Shown piece after piece: positions 17,003 through 26,032 of a stretch of DNA of 64,000 bases (position 1 is its first letter; each line of letters begins with the position of its first letter). A program made the position numbers and the translations under genes. The notes under the pieces are model-generated. The model searched no databases. It saw nothing but the letters and a program-made list of their open reading frames with translations, and had not been told where the DNA came from. Origin of the DNA: JALYUA01 sp039931865 (GTDB lineage Bacteria; Acidobacteriota; Thermoanaerobaculia; UBA5066; Gp7-AA6); contig JBDTRB010000002.1 in NCBI GenBank assembly GCA_039931865.1, forward strand, positions 55,714 to 119,713, in the 5' to 3' direction.

Positions 17003-19417
17003 CTACTCGTCTCGCAGTGCGCGGATGGGATCGACGCGGGTTGCCCGGAGCGCCGGCACGAGGCACGCGGCGAGCGCGACGGACATCAGGATCGCGGCGA
17101 CGACGCCGAGCGTTCCCGGGTCTGTCGCCGTGACGCCGTAGATCAGGGACGAGAGGCCTCGGCCGAGGGAAACCGCGGCCGCAGCGCCGATGGCCATCCC
17201 GAGGAGCGCCGGCCGCATTCCCTCGAACACGATGAGCCGGAGCACGTCGGAGACCTGGGCGCCCAGGGCCATGCGGATCCCGATCTCGCGCCCGCGATGC
17301 CGGACCCCGTACGAGAGGACGCTGTAGATCCCGACGGCGGCGAGAACGAGCGCAAGCGCGGCGAACGAGCCGAGGAGAAGCATTCCGAACCGCTGGCGGG
17401 AAAGAGACTCCGAGATCCACTGCTCCATCGGGCCGACCTGCTGGACCGGCTGGCCGGGGTCGATGCCATGCACCGCGGCGACCGCAGCGGTGCCGGTTCC
17501 CCCCGTCCGGCTGCGGACCGCGAAGGACATCCGCGCGTTGTTGATCTGCGCGGCCGGAAAGTACATCTGCGCGACGGGCTCCTTCTGCTCCAGCCCGTTC
17601 TGTTTGACGTCTCCCACGATCCCGACGATCTCGCGCGTCTTCTCCGGGGCGAACGCGGCGGTCAGGCGGTGGCCGATCGGGTCCTCTTTCGCCCAGAAGC
17701 GCTTCGCCATCGCTTCGCTGATCACGACGACGCCGGGAGCATCGGGGCCGTCGGCGGACGTGAACAGCCGGCCTCGCTTCAGCGGAATCTTCAGCGTGCG
17801 GAAGTAGTCTCCAGCAACGACCGGTGCTGTGACGTTCGGCTGCTGTGAGACGGGCACGAGAGGCTGTCCCTCGATCGCGATCGGCCATTGATTTCCGCCC
17901 ATCAACGGAAGAAAGCTGATCGCGCCGGCGGACTCGACACCGGGGAGAGCGCGCATGCGCTCGAGGACGCGCTCGTAGAACGCGGTCCTTTCCGACTTGT
18001 CCTTGTACCTGGTCTCGGGGATTGACACCGAGAAGGTCGTTACGTTGCGCGGATCGAACCCTGGATCGACTCCGTGGAGCAGAAGGAGACTTCGAATCAG
18101 AAGTCCCGCACCCATGAGGAGGACCAGCGAGAGAGCGACCTCCGTCACGACGAGAGCGCTTCGGGTTTTGTTTCCGCCGGAGTCGGAGTCGGTCCGCCCG
18201 AGGCCCTGCTTGAGGGTCTCGGCGAGGTTCATCGCGGTCGCGCGCAGAGCCGGCGCAAGCCCCGCGAGAATCCCGGTGAGGATCGAAATCACGAGGGCGA
18301 ACATAAGAACGGACAGGCTCAGCCGGACGTCCGCAAAGCGGGGCAGCTGATCCGCGAGGAGCGAGAGCATCCCCTTTACGGCGAACTGCGCGAGCAGCAC
18401 GCCGAGGATGCCGCCGATGAGAGAGAGAAGAAGGGATTCGGCGATGAGCTGGCGAAGGAGACGCTCGCGGCTCGCGCCGAGCGCGCTGCGCAGCGCGAGC
18501 TCTTTCCGCCGCGCAAAGGTTCGGGCGAGCATGAGGTTGGCGACGTTCGCGCACGCGATGAGCAGCACGAAGGCGACGGCTCCGAGAAGGACGACCAGGA
18601 GCGGCCGGACGTCTCCCACGATGTCGTCGCGCAGTGGCACCACGACGGCGCCCCACTCCGCGTCGTCTTCGGGGTACTGGCGCGCGAGCCTCTCGGAGAT
18701 CAGGTTCATCTCCGCCTGTGCCCTCTCGACCGTGACGCCAGGCTTCAGGCGCGAGATGACGATGATGCTGTGCTCGTTGCGGACGGCCGACGCCTTCGCG
18801 GTCCACGCGTTGGGAACCCAGACTCGCGACCAGCTCGGGAAGACCGCGTCCGGACCCATGACGCCGACAACGCGCCAGGGCTGATCGTCGAAACGGATGT
18901 CGCGTCCGACGATTCCGGGATCTCCCCCGAACCTCGTCTTCCAGCAGGCGTCGGAGAGGATGACGAACCGAGACGCTCCCGGCACGTTTTCCTGCGGGAG
19001 GAACGTGCGGCCGAGCGCCGGCCGGACTCCGAGAACGGTGAAGAAGTCAACGGAAATCCGCGCCGCGCGCACCGCCTCCGGATCTCCGGTCCCGGCCAGG
19101 TTCATGCTGGTGAATTCGGCGGTCGCCATCCTCTCGAACACGTGGTTCTGCTTCTGCCAGTCGAGAAAATTCGCCGCGGAAACCGAAAACGTCTTCTGTC
19201 CCGGAAAGGCGTGGGAGGGGGGCACGTGCCACACAAAGACCAGCCGCTCGGGGCTTTTGAACGGCAGCGGCTGGAGCAGCACCCCGTTGACGATGCTGAA
19301 GATCGCGGTGTTCGCGCCGATGCCGAGCGCCAGCACCAGGACGGCGGCGATCGTGAACCCGGGGCTCTTGAGGAGCAGTCGTAATCCGTGCCGAAGGTCC
19401 TGCATCAGGCTGCGCAT
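17003..19417 (-). CDS. ADOP-type ABC transporter permease (MacB/FtsX-like)
   Basis: An 804-residue permease with two FtsX/MacB_PCD modules in tandem. Each module has a periplasmic core followed by membrane helices: helix 1 near residues 20-40 (AAVLVLALGIGANTAIFS), helices near 270-400, a second core after residue 425, and C-terminal helices to DPIRALRDE. This duplicated permease without a fused ATPase is characteristic of the Acidobacteriota ADOP family. No ATPase gene is adjacent. The role is presumably macrolide/peptide or lipoprotein-related mechanotransmission; the substrate is unknown. The ATG at 19417 (MRSLMQDLRHGLR) fits the usual family start and has GGAGG upstream; an in-frame start at 19462 is possible. 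Confidence 0.9.
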   Translation of the reverse strand: MRSLMQDLRHGLRLLLKSPGFTIAAVLVLALGIGANTAIFSIVNGVLLQPLPFKSPERLVFVWHVPPSHAFPGQKTFSVSAANFLDWQKQNHVFERMATAEFTSMNLAGTGDPEAVRAARISVDFFTVLGVRPALGRTFLPQENVPGASRFVILSDACWKTRFGGDPGIVGRDIRFDDQPWRVVGVMGPDAVFPSWSRVWVPNAWTAKASAVRNEHSIIVISRLKPGVTVERAQAEMNLISERLARQYPEDDAEWGAVVVPLRDDIVGDVRPLLVVLLGAVAFVLLIACANVANLMLARTFARRKELALRSALGASRERLLRQLIAESLLLSLIGGILGVLLAQFAVKGMLSLLADQLPRFADVRLSLSVLMFALVISILTGILAGLAPALRATAMNLAETLKQGLGRTDSDSGGNKTRSALVVTEVALSLVLLMGAGLLIRSLLLLHGVDPGFDPRNVTTFSVSIPETRYKDKSERTAFYERVLERMRALPGVESAGAISFLPLMGGNQWPIAIEGQPLVPVSQQPNVTAPVVAGDYFRTLKIPLKRGRLFTSADGPDAPGVVVISEAMAKRFWAKEDPIGHRLTAAFAPEKTREIVGIVGDVKQNGLEQKEPVAQMYFPAAQINNARMSFAVRSRTGGTGTAAVAAVHGIDPGQPVQQVGPMEQWISESLSRQRFGMLLLGSFAALALVLAAVGIYSVLSYGVRHRGREIGIRMALGAQVSDVLRLIVFEGMRPALLGMAIGAAAAVSLGRGLSSLIYGVTATDPGTLGVVAAILMSVALAACLVPALRATRVDPIRALRDE

Positions 19418-19642
19418 GGCGGGAACGTCCTCCGGTCGGTTCCAGGGCAAGTCCGTTGCCACGACGTCCCCGAACGCGCGGCGCTCGATTCATTGGTTTT
19501 GGCGCGCGATCGAGTCGTTTCCGGTTGCCCGAAAACGAACACCCGGTGTCCGGCTTCGGGAAGAAGCGTGGCAGCTTTCATCGACTCTTCAGACGCTCGC
19601 GGTGGAGCAAAAGTTCCGCGTTCGCGAACTGAAGGCCGGGAA

Positions 19643-19690
19643 CCGAGAGCCGAGAGCCGAGAGCCGAGGTCTGAGAGCGCAGAGCTGAGA
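19643..19690. repeat. 7-bp tandem repeat array (CCGAGAG-like)
   Basis: About six degenerate units of CCGAGAG/CTGAGAG lie between the permease start and the end of the tail-like gene. The units are unrelated in sequence to the other arrays but have the same period. Confidence 0.75.
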
Positions 19691-19722
19691 GATGGAATCT
19701 TAGATCCCCGCCTGAACGTGTG

Positions 19723-20514
19723 TTACGAGCCCTTCGCCACCCGCGGCCGCTCGTAGTCCGGGTCGACCCGCCAGCCGCCCGGGGGTCCCAGCAGGCGTGC
19801 GAGGGGAACGGCTCCGGGGGCAACGTGCGGATGGATCGCGATGAGGCAGGCCTCCTCGATTTCTCCAGCGAGCCCCGACGGATGCTCCCAGAAACGCAGA
19901 CTGACAAACGCGGCGTCTCCGTCTGCGGGAAGCGGCAGACACAGGGCGCACGGAAGCGAGATTTCCTCTCCCGCCCGGTCGATCGCCAGCCCCGGCTCGA
20001 TCGCGATCGACGCGGGTCCCGAACCGGCGTCGTCGACCCGAACTTCGAGTCCCGAGACGGTCCCGTAGCCGAGCAGCGCCCGGTTGTGGCGGCGAAGCTT
20101 CTCCCGGTGGTAGTTCTGTTCCGCGGTGAGCGTGGCCGGGTCGAGGAGCCGGCCGGAGAAGAATACGGGGCGGGTCAGCGGATCACGGCACGCCGGCTCG
20201 TGAGCTCCTGTCCCCGCGAGGGCGGAGAGGGCTGCCGAGGCGCGGCGAGCGGCTCCCCGGCCTTCGTCTGTCAAGACGGTGGCGCTCGAGAGAAGGGTCT
20301 CCGCGAGAAACGCGAACAACTCGACGATCGTGACGCCCGGGTCGGAGTCCTGCCCGCCGGTCCAATCCGGCACGTGAGCTCGGAGGACCCCCTCGAGATC
20401 GGCGCGCAGGGCCTCGAGCGTGAAAGCCCCCGTCGAGGTCGGGACACCCGGTATGGGGCTCGGTGGTGCGGATGTCTCTTCCAGGTAAACGCCCGGGTAC
20501 AGGTACTCCGGCAT
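19723..20514 (-). CDS. Contractile-tail-like chimeric protein (sheath N-terminus, baseplate-like segments)
   Basis: A 263-residue protein with a mosaic of phage-tail/eCIS-like parts. Residues 1-30 (MPEYLYPGVYLEETS, then GVPTSTGAF) match the N-terminus of contractile tail sheath proteins. Residues 50-95 (DPGVTIVELFAFLAETLL) resemble baseplate-assembly proteins. Residues 118-200 (AEQNYHREKLRRHNRALLG, YGTVSGLEV, EPGLAIDRAGEEI) resemble a family found in extracellular contractile injection clusters. No tube, spike, ATPase or full sheath gene is nearby, so this is an orphan or a domesticated piece. Start 20514 has a strong GAGGAGGGG site. It lies downstream of the FDH operon on the same strand; a functional link is only inferred. 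Confidence 0.65.
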   Translation of the reverse strand: MPEYLYPGVYLEETSAPPSPIPGVPTSTGAFTLEALRADLEGVLRAHVPDWTGGQDSDPGVTIVELFAFLAETLLSSATVLTDEGRGAARRASAALSALAGTGAHEPACRDPLTRPVFFSGRLLDPATLTAEQNYHREKLRRHNRALLGYGTVSGLEVRVDDAGSGPASIAIEPGLAIDRAGEEISLPCALCLPLPADGDAAFVSLRFWEHPSGLAGEIEEACLIAIHPHVAPGAVPLARLLGPPGGWRVDPDYERPRVAKGS

Positions 20515-20554
20515 GACCCCTCCTCGGAGAACGAATGATAGCGGCCGGGGGTAG

Positions 20555-20594
20555 GAGTTGAGAGTTGAGAGTCGAGAAATGAGAGTTGAGAGTG
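20555..20594. repeat. 7-bp tandem repeat array (TGAGAGT)
   Basis: About five units of TGAGAGT with variants (GTCGAGA, AATGAGAG) between the tail-like gene and the end of the NrfD gene. Confidence 0.75.
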
Positions 20595-20632
20595 TGAAGT
20601 CAGACGTTTTTCGAAGCCTGCCCCCCGACCCC

Positions 20633-21673
20633 TCAATCGTTCCCTCCTTCAACGTCCTGGTCCTCTCGGGCGTTCAGCACCGGAATCGGGTCCCGCGCGG
20701 AGACGTGCCCGGCCGCCACCCAGCCGACGCGCGTACACAGGGAGCCCGCCAGAGCCGCGAGGCCGGCCGCGCGGCGCATGGTGATGCTGCGGCCGCCGAA
20801 GAGACGTAGTCCGAAGGCGAGCGGTCCCGACAGGAGGCCGCCGGCGCGGATGAGTGCGCCGGCGCGGCCCGTCTTCAAGGGCTGGAGCGAGCGGCCCCGG
20901 CGGGTCTCGAGCGACGCGCCGACGACGATCTCCGCGGCCGCTGCCGCAAGTCCGAGCGCGTTCAACGCGCGGTCGCTCCGCCCCGACAATTCCAGCAATC
21001 CGACGGCGGAGCCGAGCGCGGACGCCGCGAAGTGCGCGGGGAGGATCGCAGCGTTCTCGTACCACGCCGGGATCGCGGTCGCGCCGAGGAGGACGCCGGT
21101 GTAGGTCGCCATACCGAGCCCGGTGACGGCCGACAGCGCTCCGGCCGCATCGGCGAGGACGCGCACGGGCACGCTGCCGCCGAGCCGCCGGTCCACGAGG
21201 TCCGCGAACGCGGCGGCGGAGGTGGAGGTCGAGAACGCCACGAGTGTCCAGGCGCCGACGGACATCGGGCTTCGGATCTTCGCGACCCGCAGCATGTTCA
21301 GGAACCGCTCGGGACGGCCCAGATCCGAGATCAGGAGGGGCGGTGAGAGCGCGGCGCCGGCCGCGGCGATCCAGCGCGCTTTTCGCACGAGCTCCGCGTC
21401 GGCCCCGGTCCAGCGGGCGGCGGCGGAGAGCGCCGCGCAGGCGCCCGCCGCGCCACCGACGAAAAAGTAGATCGGCACCTCCCACGTCCAGGTGGGCTCT
21501 TTCAATACCGGCAGTCCGTAATAGCCGGTTTCCGCGGACGGCGAAGGCATCGGAAACGGCGCACCCGCCGGGCGTATCCCGTCGCGGGGCACCGTGCCAC
21601 GGGCGCCCGCCTCGCGGCGGAGCTCGTCGAGGGCCTGCTCGCTGGCGTCGTCGGGGATCCGTTCGCGGGTCAT
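20633..21673 (-). CDS. NrfD/PsrC-type membrane subunit of the formate dehydrogenase
   Basis: A 346-residue integral membrane protein with eight or nine predicted helices (first near residues 66-86, EVPIYFFVGGAAGACAA). It is of the NrfD/polysulfide-reductase type: no heme-ligating histidine pattern of FdnI, but the LLISDLGRPERFLNM loop typical of NrfD. It follows the Fe-S subunit and would anchor the enzyme and pass electrons to quinone. Its ATG is the last unit of an 8-bp repeat array that starts inside the stop codon of the upstream gene, and it lacks a clear Shine-Dalgarno site, so translation probably depends on coupling. Confidence 0.88.
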   Translation of the reverse strand: MTRERIPDDASEQALDELRREAGARGTVPRDGIRPAGAPFPMPSPSAETGYYGLPVLKEPTWTWEVPIYFFVGGAAGACAALSAAARWTGADAELVRKARWIAAAGAALSPPLLISDLGRPERFLNMLRVAKIRSPMSVGAWTLVAFSTSTSAAAFADLVDRRLGGSVPVRVLADAAGALSAVTGLGMATYTGVLLGATAIPAWYENAAILPAHFAASALGSAVGLLELSGRSDRALNALGLAAAAAEIVVGASLETRRGRSLQPLKTGRAGALIRAGGLLSGPLAFGLRLFGGRSITMRRAAGLAALAGSLCTRVGWVAAGHVSARDPIPVLNAREDQDVEGGND

Positions 21674-21720
21674 CGGGTCATCGGGTCATCGGGTCATTGA
21701 GTCATCGGGTCATCGGGTCA
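21671..21720 (-). repeat. Six-unit 8-bp tandem repeat at the fdhB-nrfD junction
   Basis: On the coding strand, six units of ACCCGATG (one variant, ACTCAATG) run from the stop codon of the Fe-S subunit to the start codon of the NrfD subunit. Every unit contains an ATG; only the last is followed by a long open frame. The array fills the whole intergenic space. Confidence 0.9.
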
Positions 21721-22530
21721 GCGCCCGTCCGCGAAGAGGAATGCGCCGACCGCCGCGGTCAGGATCGCGGCCGCCGCGGCCCCCGCGCTGCGCCACGCCG
21801 GGCGAAGCCGCACGGTCGGCACCTCCGGCCGGTCGGGCAGGTTGTACATCTTCGGGTCTCCGCGCACGAGAAAGAACGCGTGGATACCGCCGACGCTGGT
21901 GTCGCGCGGGTCATACACGACCGCGTCCTCGACGCCCCCCGCGCGCAGCTCGACCAGCCGCGCGGCGGCCTCGCGCCGCAGGACCTCGAGCTCTCCGAAT
22001 CGGATCGATTCGGTCGGGCACGCCTTCGCGCATGCCGGAACCAGCCCCGCCTTCTGCCGGTCGTAGCAGAACGTGCACTTGAACGCTCGGTCGTGCGGGC
22101 GGCGGTCCACGACGCCGAAGGGGCAGGAGACGACGCAGTAGCCGCAGCCGTTGCAGACGTCGGGCTGGATGTACACGCCGCCGAACTCCGTGCGGACGAT
22201 CGATCCGGTGGGGCAGGCTTCCAGACAGCCGGCGTTCTCGCAGTGCTTGCACACGTCGGAAGAAAACTCCCAGGAGACGTCCGGGCTCGAAAATCCCCCG
22301 GACCCGTGGACCGGCAGGCGTTCGACGAACTTGACGTGACGCCACGTGGAGTGCCCGAGCGAGACGGTGTTGTCGTAGGAGAGCCCGCTCCAGACGAACC
22401 CGTCGGAGGGAACCTCGTTCCACTCCTTGCAGGCGACCTCGCATGCCTTGCAGCCGATGCAGAGTGTCGAGTCGGTAAAAAATCCCGTGATCCGAGGGCG
22501 GACGCGAGCGGACGTCGGTTCTGCGTTCAC
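21718..22530 (-). CDS. fdhB: Formate dehydrogenase iron-sulfur (beta) subunit
   Basis: A 270-residue ferredoxin-like electron-transfer subunit. Four Cys clusters are visible: CIGCKACEVACKEW (about residue 24), CKHCENAGCLEACP (about 93), CNGCGYCVVSCPF (about 127) and CTFC with CAKACP (about 150-170), consistent with four [4Fe-4S] clusters. A single hydrophobic helix near the C-terminus (about 247-266) resembles the membrane anchor of FdnH. The GTG start overlaps the TGA of the catalytic gene (GTGA). It would relay electrons from the molybdenum/tungsten subunit to the NrfD-type protein. Confidence 0.92.
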   Translation of the reverse strand: MNAEPTSARVRPRITGFFTDSTLCIGCKACEVACKEWNEVPSDGFVWSGLSYDNTVSLGHSTWRHVKFVERLPVHGSGGFSSPDVSWEFSSDVCKHCENAGCLEACPTGSIVRTEFGGVYIQPDVCNGCGYCVVSCPFGVVDRRPHDRAFKCTFCYDRQKAGLVPACAKACPTESIRFGELEVLRREAAARLVELRAGGVEDAVVYDPRDTSVGGIHAFFLVRGDPKMYNLPDRPEVPTVRLRPAWRSAGAAAAAILTAAVGAFLFADGR

Positions 22531-25500
22531 GCGTTCCCCGCCGGCTCTTCCATCAGACGCCCGAGCTTCTCGAGGGCGCCGGCGCGGCGAGGGCGCCGTC
22601 CCGGCTCGATCCGGCACTCCAGCGCCTTCGATTCCATGATGCGCACGTTCGGCTCCTGCGAAAAAGCGATCAGGTCGTTCACGGCGTCGCCGGTGACGAG
22701 CCCGCGCGACCCCCAGTGGTAGGGGAGGCCGACCTGGTGCACGATCTGCCCCGCGATCTTGAGCGACGGCATGCGCGCGGTGACGAGCACGCGCGCTTCG
22801 ACGATCCCGCGCGCGGTCGTGATCGTGGCCCAGCCGCCGTGCACGATGGACGCTTCTCGCGCTAAATCCGGCGAGATTTCGCAGAAGAGCTCGGGCTGCA
22901 GCTCCGCGAGATGCGAGAGCGTGCGCGACATCCCGCCTGCGGTGTGATGTTCCGTCAGCCGGTAGGTGGTCATCACGTGCGGAAAGCGCCGGTCGGGAGA
23001 AGCCGCATAACGATTGCCGGGCCTTTCGAGAGTCGCCGCGGCGGGGTTTTTCTGCCGCTTCGGGTAGAGCGAGTTCGCGACGGGCGATTCGAGCGGCTCG
23101 TAGTGCGTGGGCAGGGGCCCGTCCTTCAATCCCGAGGAGACCCAGATCCATCCCATGCCGTCGGGATGCATGAAGAACGGCGCGTCGCCCGAGATCGCCG
23201 CGTCCCCCTCCGCGTCCGGGGCCGGGCGGTAGTCCGGAGGCTTCGACTTCGTGAAGTCCGGCTCGTCGTTTCCTGTCCAGCGGCGCGAGCCGTCGTCCCA
23301 CCAGATGAGTTTCTTTCGCTCGCTCCAGGGCTTGCCGTCAGGACGCGCGGAAGCCCGGTTGTAGAGGATGCGCCGGTCGAGCGGCCACGCGTATCCCCAG
23401 CCTCGGCCGTAGAGATCCTTTGGCGCGCGTTGTGCCGCCTTGTTGTTGTCGTGGCCGGGCTCCGGGAAGACGCCCGAGTAGATCCAGCAGCCGCACGCGG
23501 TCGATCCGTCCGCCGCGAGCTCCGTGAAGTCCTTCACGAGGGAGCGATCCGCGACCCGCCGGCCGTTGATTTCCTGAAGGACCGTTTCGATGTCGGGCTC
23601 GTGGTGCGGCGCGAGCGTCGGGTAGTCCCACGCGAGCGCGTCGAGCGGAGCGTTGCGAGGGGATGGATCCGACTTCGCGCGCGCCTTCAGCCTCCGCGCG
23701 AGGTGGTGGATGAACCACGCCTCGCTGCGGGCGTCGCCCGGAGGATCTACCGCCTTCTCGCGCCACTGGAGCAGCCGCTGCGTGTTGGTGTAGCAACCCT
23801 CTTTCTCCGCGTGCCCGGCGGCCGGGAACAGGAAGACCTCGGTCCCGATCTCGCCGGGGGACAGCTCGCCGCGCGCAACCTCGGGCGAGTCGTACCAGAA
23901 GCTCGCCGTCTCGACCTCGACGAGGTCGCGCACGACGAGCCACTTGAGCTTCGCCATCGCCTTGCGCTCGAACCGCGAGTTGGGCGCGCCGACGGCCGGG
24001 TTCTGGCCCATGACGAAGAGGCCCTCGATCTTTCCGTCTGCCATCTCGATCCAGTAGGCCTGGTGCGAGTGATCGCCGGTGACGCGCGGCAGCCAGCCGT
24101 AGCCGAACTCGTTCGCGGCCGTCGCCCGGTCTCCGTAGTAGGCCTTCAGCAGGCTGACGACGTACTTGTCGATGTTGTTCCACCACCCCTTCTTCGACCC
24201 GTTTTGCTCGATGTACTCCGCGAGCGTGTCCACCTTCGCGTCGAAGAGCGGCATCGGCAAATAGCCCGGCAGGATGTCGTAGAGCGTGGGGATGTCCGTC
24301 GAGCCCTGGATGGACGCGTGCCCGCGCAGGGCGAGGATCCCGCCGCCCGGACGGCCGATGTTGCCGAGCAGGAGCTGAAGGATCGCGGCGGCGCGGATGA
24401 TCTGCGCTCCCGTCGAATGCTGCGTCCATCCGACCGCGTAGCAGATCGCGGCCGTCTTCTCGGGTCCGGACGCGGACGAGAAGACGTCGGCAATCCGGAG
24501 AAAGGCCTCTTTCGAAACGCCGCAGGCCTCTTCGACGAGCTCGGGCGTGTACCGCGCGAAGTGACGCTTCAAGGTCTGAAAGACGCAGCGGGGATTCTCG
24601 AGCGACTCGTCGCGCGGCGAAGGGTTCAGGTCGTCCTGGGATTCACCCCCGCGCTCCTTCGCGTGGCCGCTCCCGGAGGGCTCGTGCCCCGGCTCGCCGC
24701 CCTTCGGTTTCGCGCCCTCGTAGAGCCAGCTCTCCGGCGAGTATTTCCCGGCCTCGTCGTCCCATCCGGAGAAGACGCCGCCGAGGTCCTCCGTGTCGCG
24801 GAAGTCTTCGCGCAGGAGCGTCGGCGCGTTCGTGTACCTCACGACGTACTCGCGGAACTCACGCCCGTTCTCGAGCACGTAGCGGATGAGGCCTCCGAGA
24901 AAGACGATGTCGCTGCCGGCCCTCAGCGGCACCCAGTAATCCGCCATTCCAGACGTGCGTGTGAACCGCGGGTCGACGTGGATGACCTTCGCTCCGCGCT
25001 TTTTCGCTTCAACGACCCACTGGAATCCGACGGGGTGGTTCTCGGCCATCGACGACCCCATGATGAGGATGGCGTCCGCGTTCGCCAGGTCCTGTTGCGA
25101 GGTCGTCGCGCCGCCTCTCCCGAACGAGGTGCCCAGACCGGGCACCGTGGAGCTGTGTCAAATTCGGGCCTGGTTGCTGACGGCAACCATGCCGAGGCCT
25201 GCCGTGAAGAGCTTCTTGATCAGGTAGTTTTCTTCATTGTCGAGAGTGGCTCCGCCCAGATGCGCGATGCCCCGGCATTGCATCACCGGCCGCCCGTCGC
25301 GCGTCTCGTCGAACGTCCGCTCGCGCGATTCCCAGACTCTCTCTGCGACCATGTCCATCGCGGTCTCGAGATCGATGTCCGCCCACTCTTTGGCGAAAGG
25401 CGCCCTGTACTTCACCTTCTGGAGTCGCTTTCCGTGGGTCAGGAGCTCGAAGCTCGCCGAGCCCTTCGGGCAGAGCCGTCCGCGCGAGATCGGAGACTCG

Positions 25501-25733
25501 GGGTCGCCTTCGATCGACACCAGTCGGTTGCCCCGGTGGAACACGAGCTGTCCGCATCCGACCGCGCAGTAGGGGCAGACGGACCGCGCGACCTCCGCTC
25601 CGTCTGTCTTCGGCCGCAGCGTCCGAGTGCGCTCGCTCATGGCTTCCGGTCCGGTGCCGTCTTTTCCCTCCAGGATCTGCCGGATCAGAGGCCAGCGAAG
25701 CAACGCTTCACGGATCATGTGCTTTGTCTCCAT
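22527..25733 (-). CDS. fdhA: Selenocysteine-containing formate dehydrogenase catalytic (alpha) subunit
   Basis: A 1068-residue Mo/W-bis-MGD formate dehydrogenase of the FdnG/FdoG group (formate to CO2 + 2e- + H+). The [4Fe-4S] ligands are in VCPYCAVGCG (Cys53, 56, 60) and GRLCPKG (Cys88). The catalytic residue is coded by TGA at 25158-25160: NQARI-Sec-HSSTVPGLGTSFGRG, Sec192, the same context as the Sec/Cys site of known FDHs. The C-terminal molybdopterin dinucleotide domain is intact (TYRLTEHHTAGGMS, LPYHWGSRG). Standard gene finding would split the gene at the TGA. There is no twin-arginine signal at the start, so a cytoplasm-facing enzyme is likely. Start at 25733 has a weak GAGG site. Confidence 0.95.
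25128..25160 (-). promoter_or_regulatory. SECIS element of the formate dehydrogenase gene
   Basis: In the mRNA sense, UGA (25160-25158) is followed by 11 nt and then a perfect 7-bp stem GGUGCCC/GGGCACC with loop GGUCU. This is the loop sequence and spacing known for E. coli fdhF/fdnG SECIS hairpins that bind SelB. Confidence 0.93.
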
Positions 25734-25867
25734 CAGTGCGGACCTCGTGCAATGCCCGGGCCGCGCGGAACGGGCTCTTCTTCGTCCGACGTCAGGGCCC
25801 CGGCCCGCCGCGTTTCTCCCGCGCCGCGCTCTTCACCGCCGGGCTCCCGGGTTCCTCGTAGGGATGA

Positions 25868-26029
25868 CCGGAAGGGAAACTGCCCGCGCGCCGTCCGGGC
25901 GCGGCTCTCTACGTGACGGCCGCGTCCGCCCTGCTCCTTCTCTCGATCGGCATTCATAACGCCTGGGACGCTGCCGTCTCCATGTCTTCCCGAAAGGGCG
26001 CTGCGGCGAACATGCCTCGACAGGACTGA
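25868..26029 (+). pseudogene. Possible C-terminal remnant of a small membrane protein
   Basis: In an otherwise empty gap, a short plus-strand frame without a start codon reads LYVTAASALLLLSIGIHNAWDAAV before a stop at 26029. One clear hydrophobic helix ending in IGIHNAWD resembles the end of small conserved membrane proteins. Stops close the frame directly upstream. It may be chance. Confidence 0.25.
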
Positions 26030-26032
26030 GCC

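Noticed and set aside
21671..21720. CRISPR-like short repeats
   Set aside because: The units are 8 bp with no spacers; this is a simple tandem repeat, as are the other arrays.
25146..25160. Reading the formate dehydrogenase as two genes split at the TGA
   Set aside because: The Sec context, conserved flanking residues and the perfect SECIS hairpin make recoding far more likely.
19723..25733. A complete contractile injection or phage cluster
   Set aside because: Only one tail-like gene is present; no sheath, tube, ATPase, spike or lysis genes were seen.
22911..25916. 1001-codon open frame on the plus strand, antisense to the formate dehydrogenase
   Set aside because: Very Arg/Val-rich with no domain features; long antisense frames are expected in GC-rich genes.
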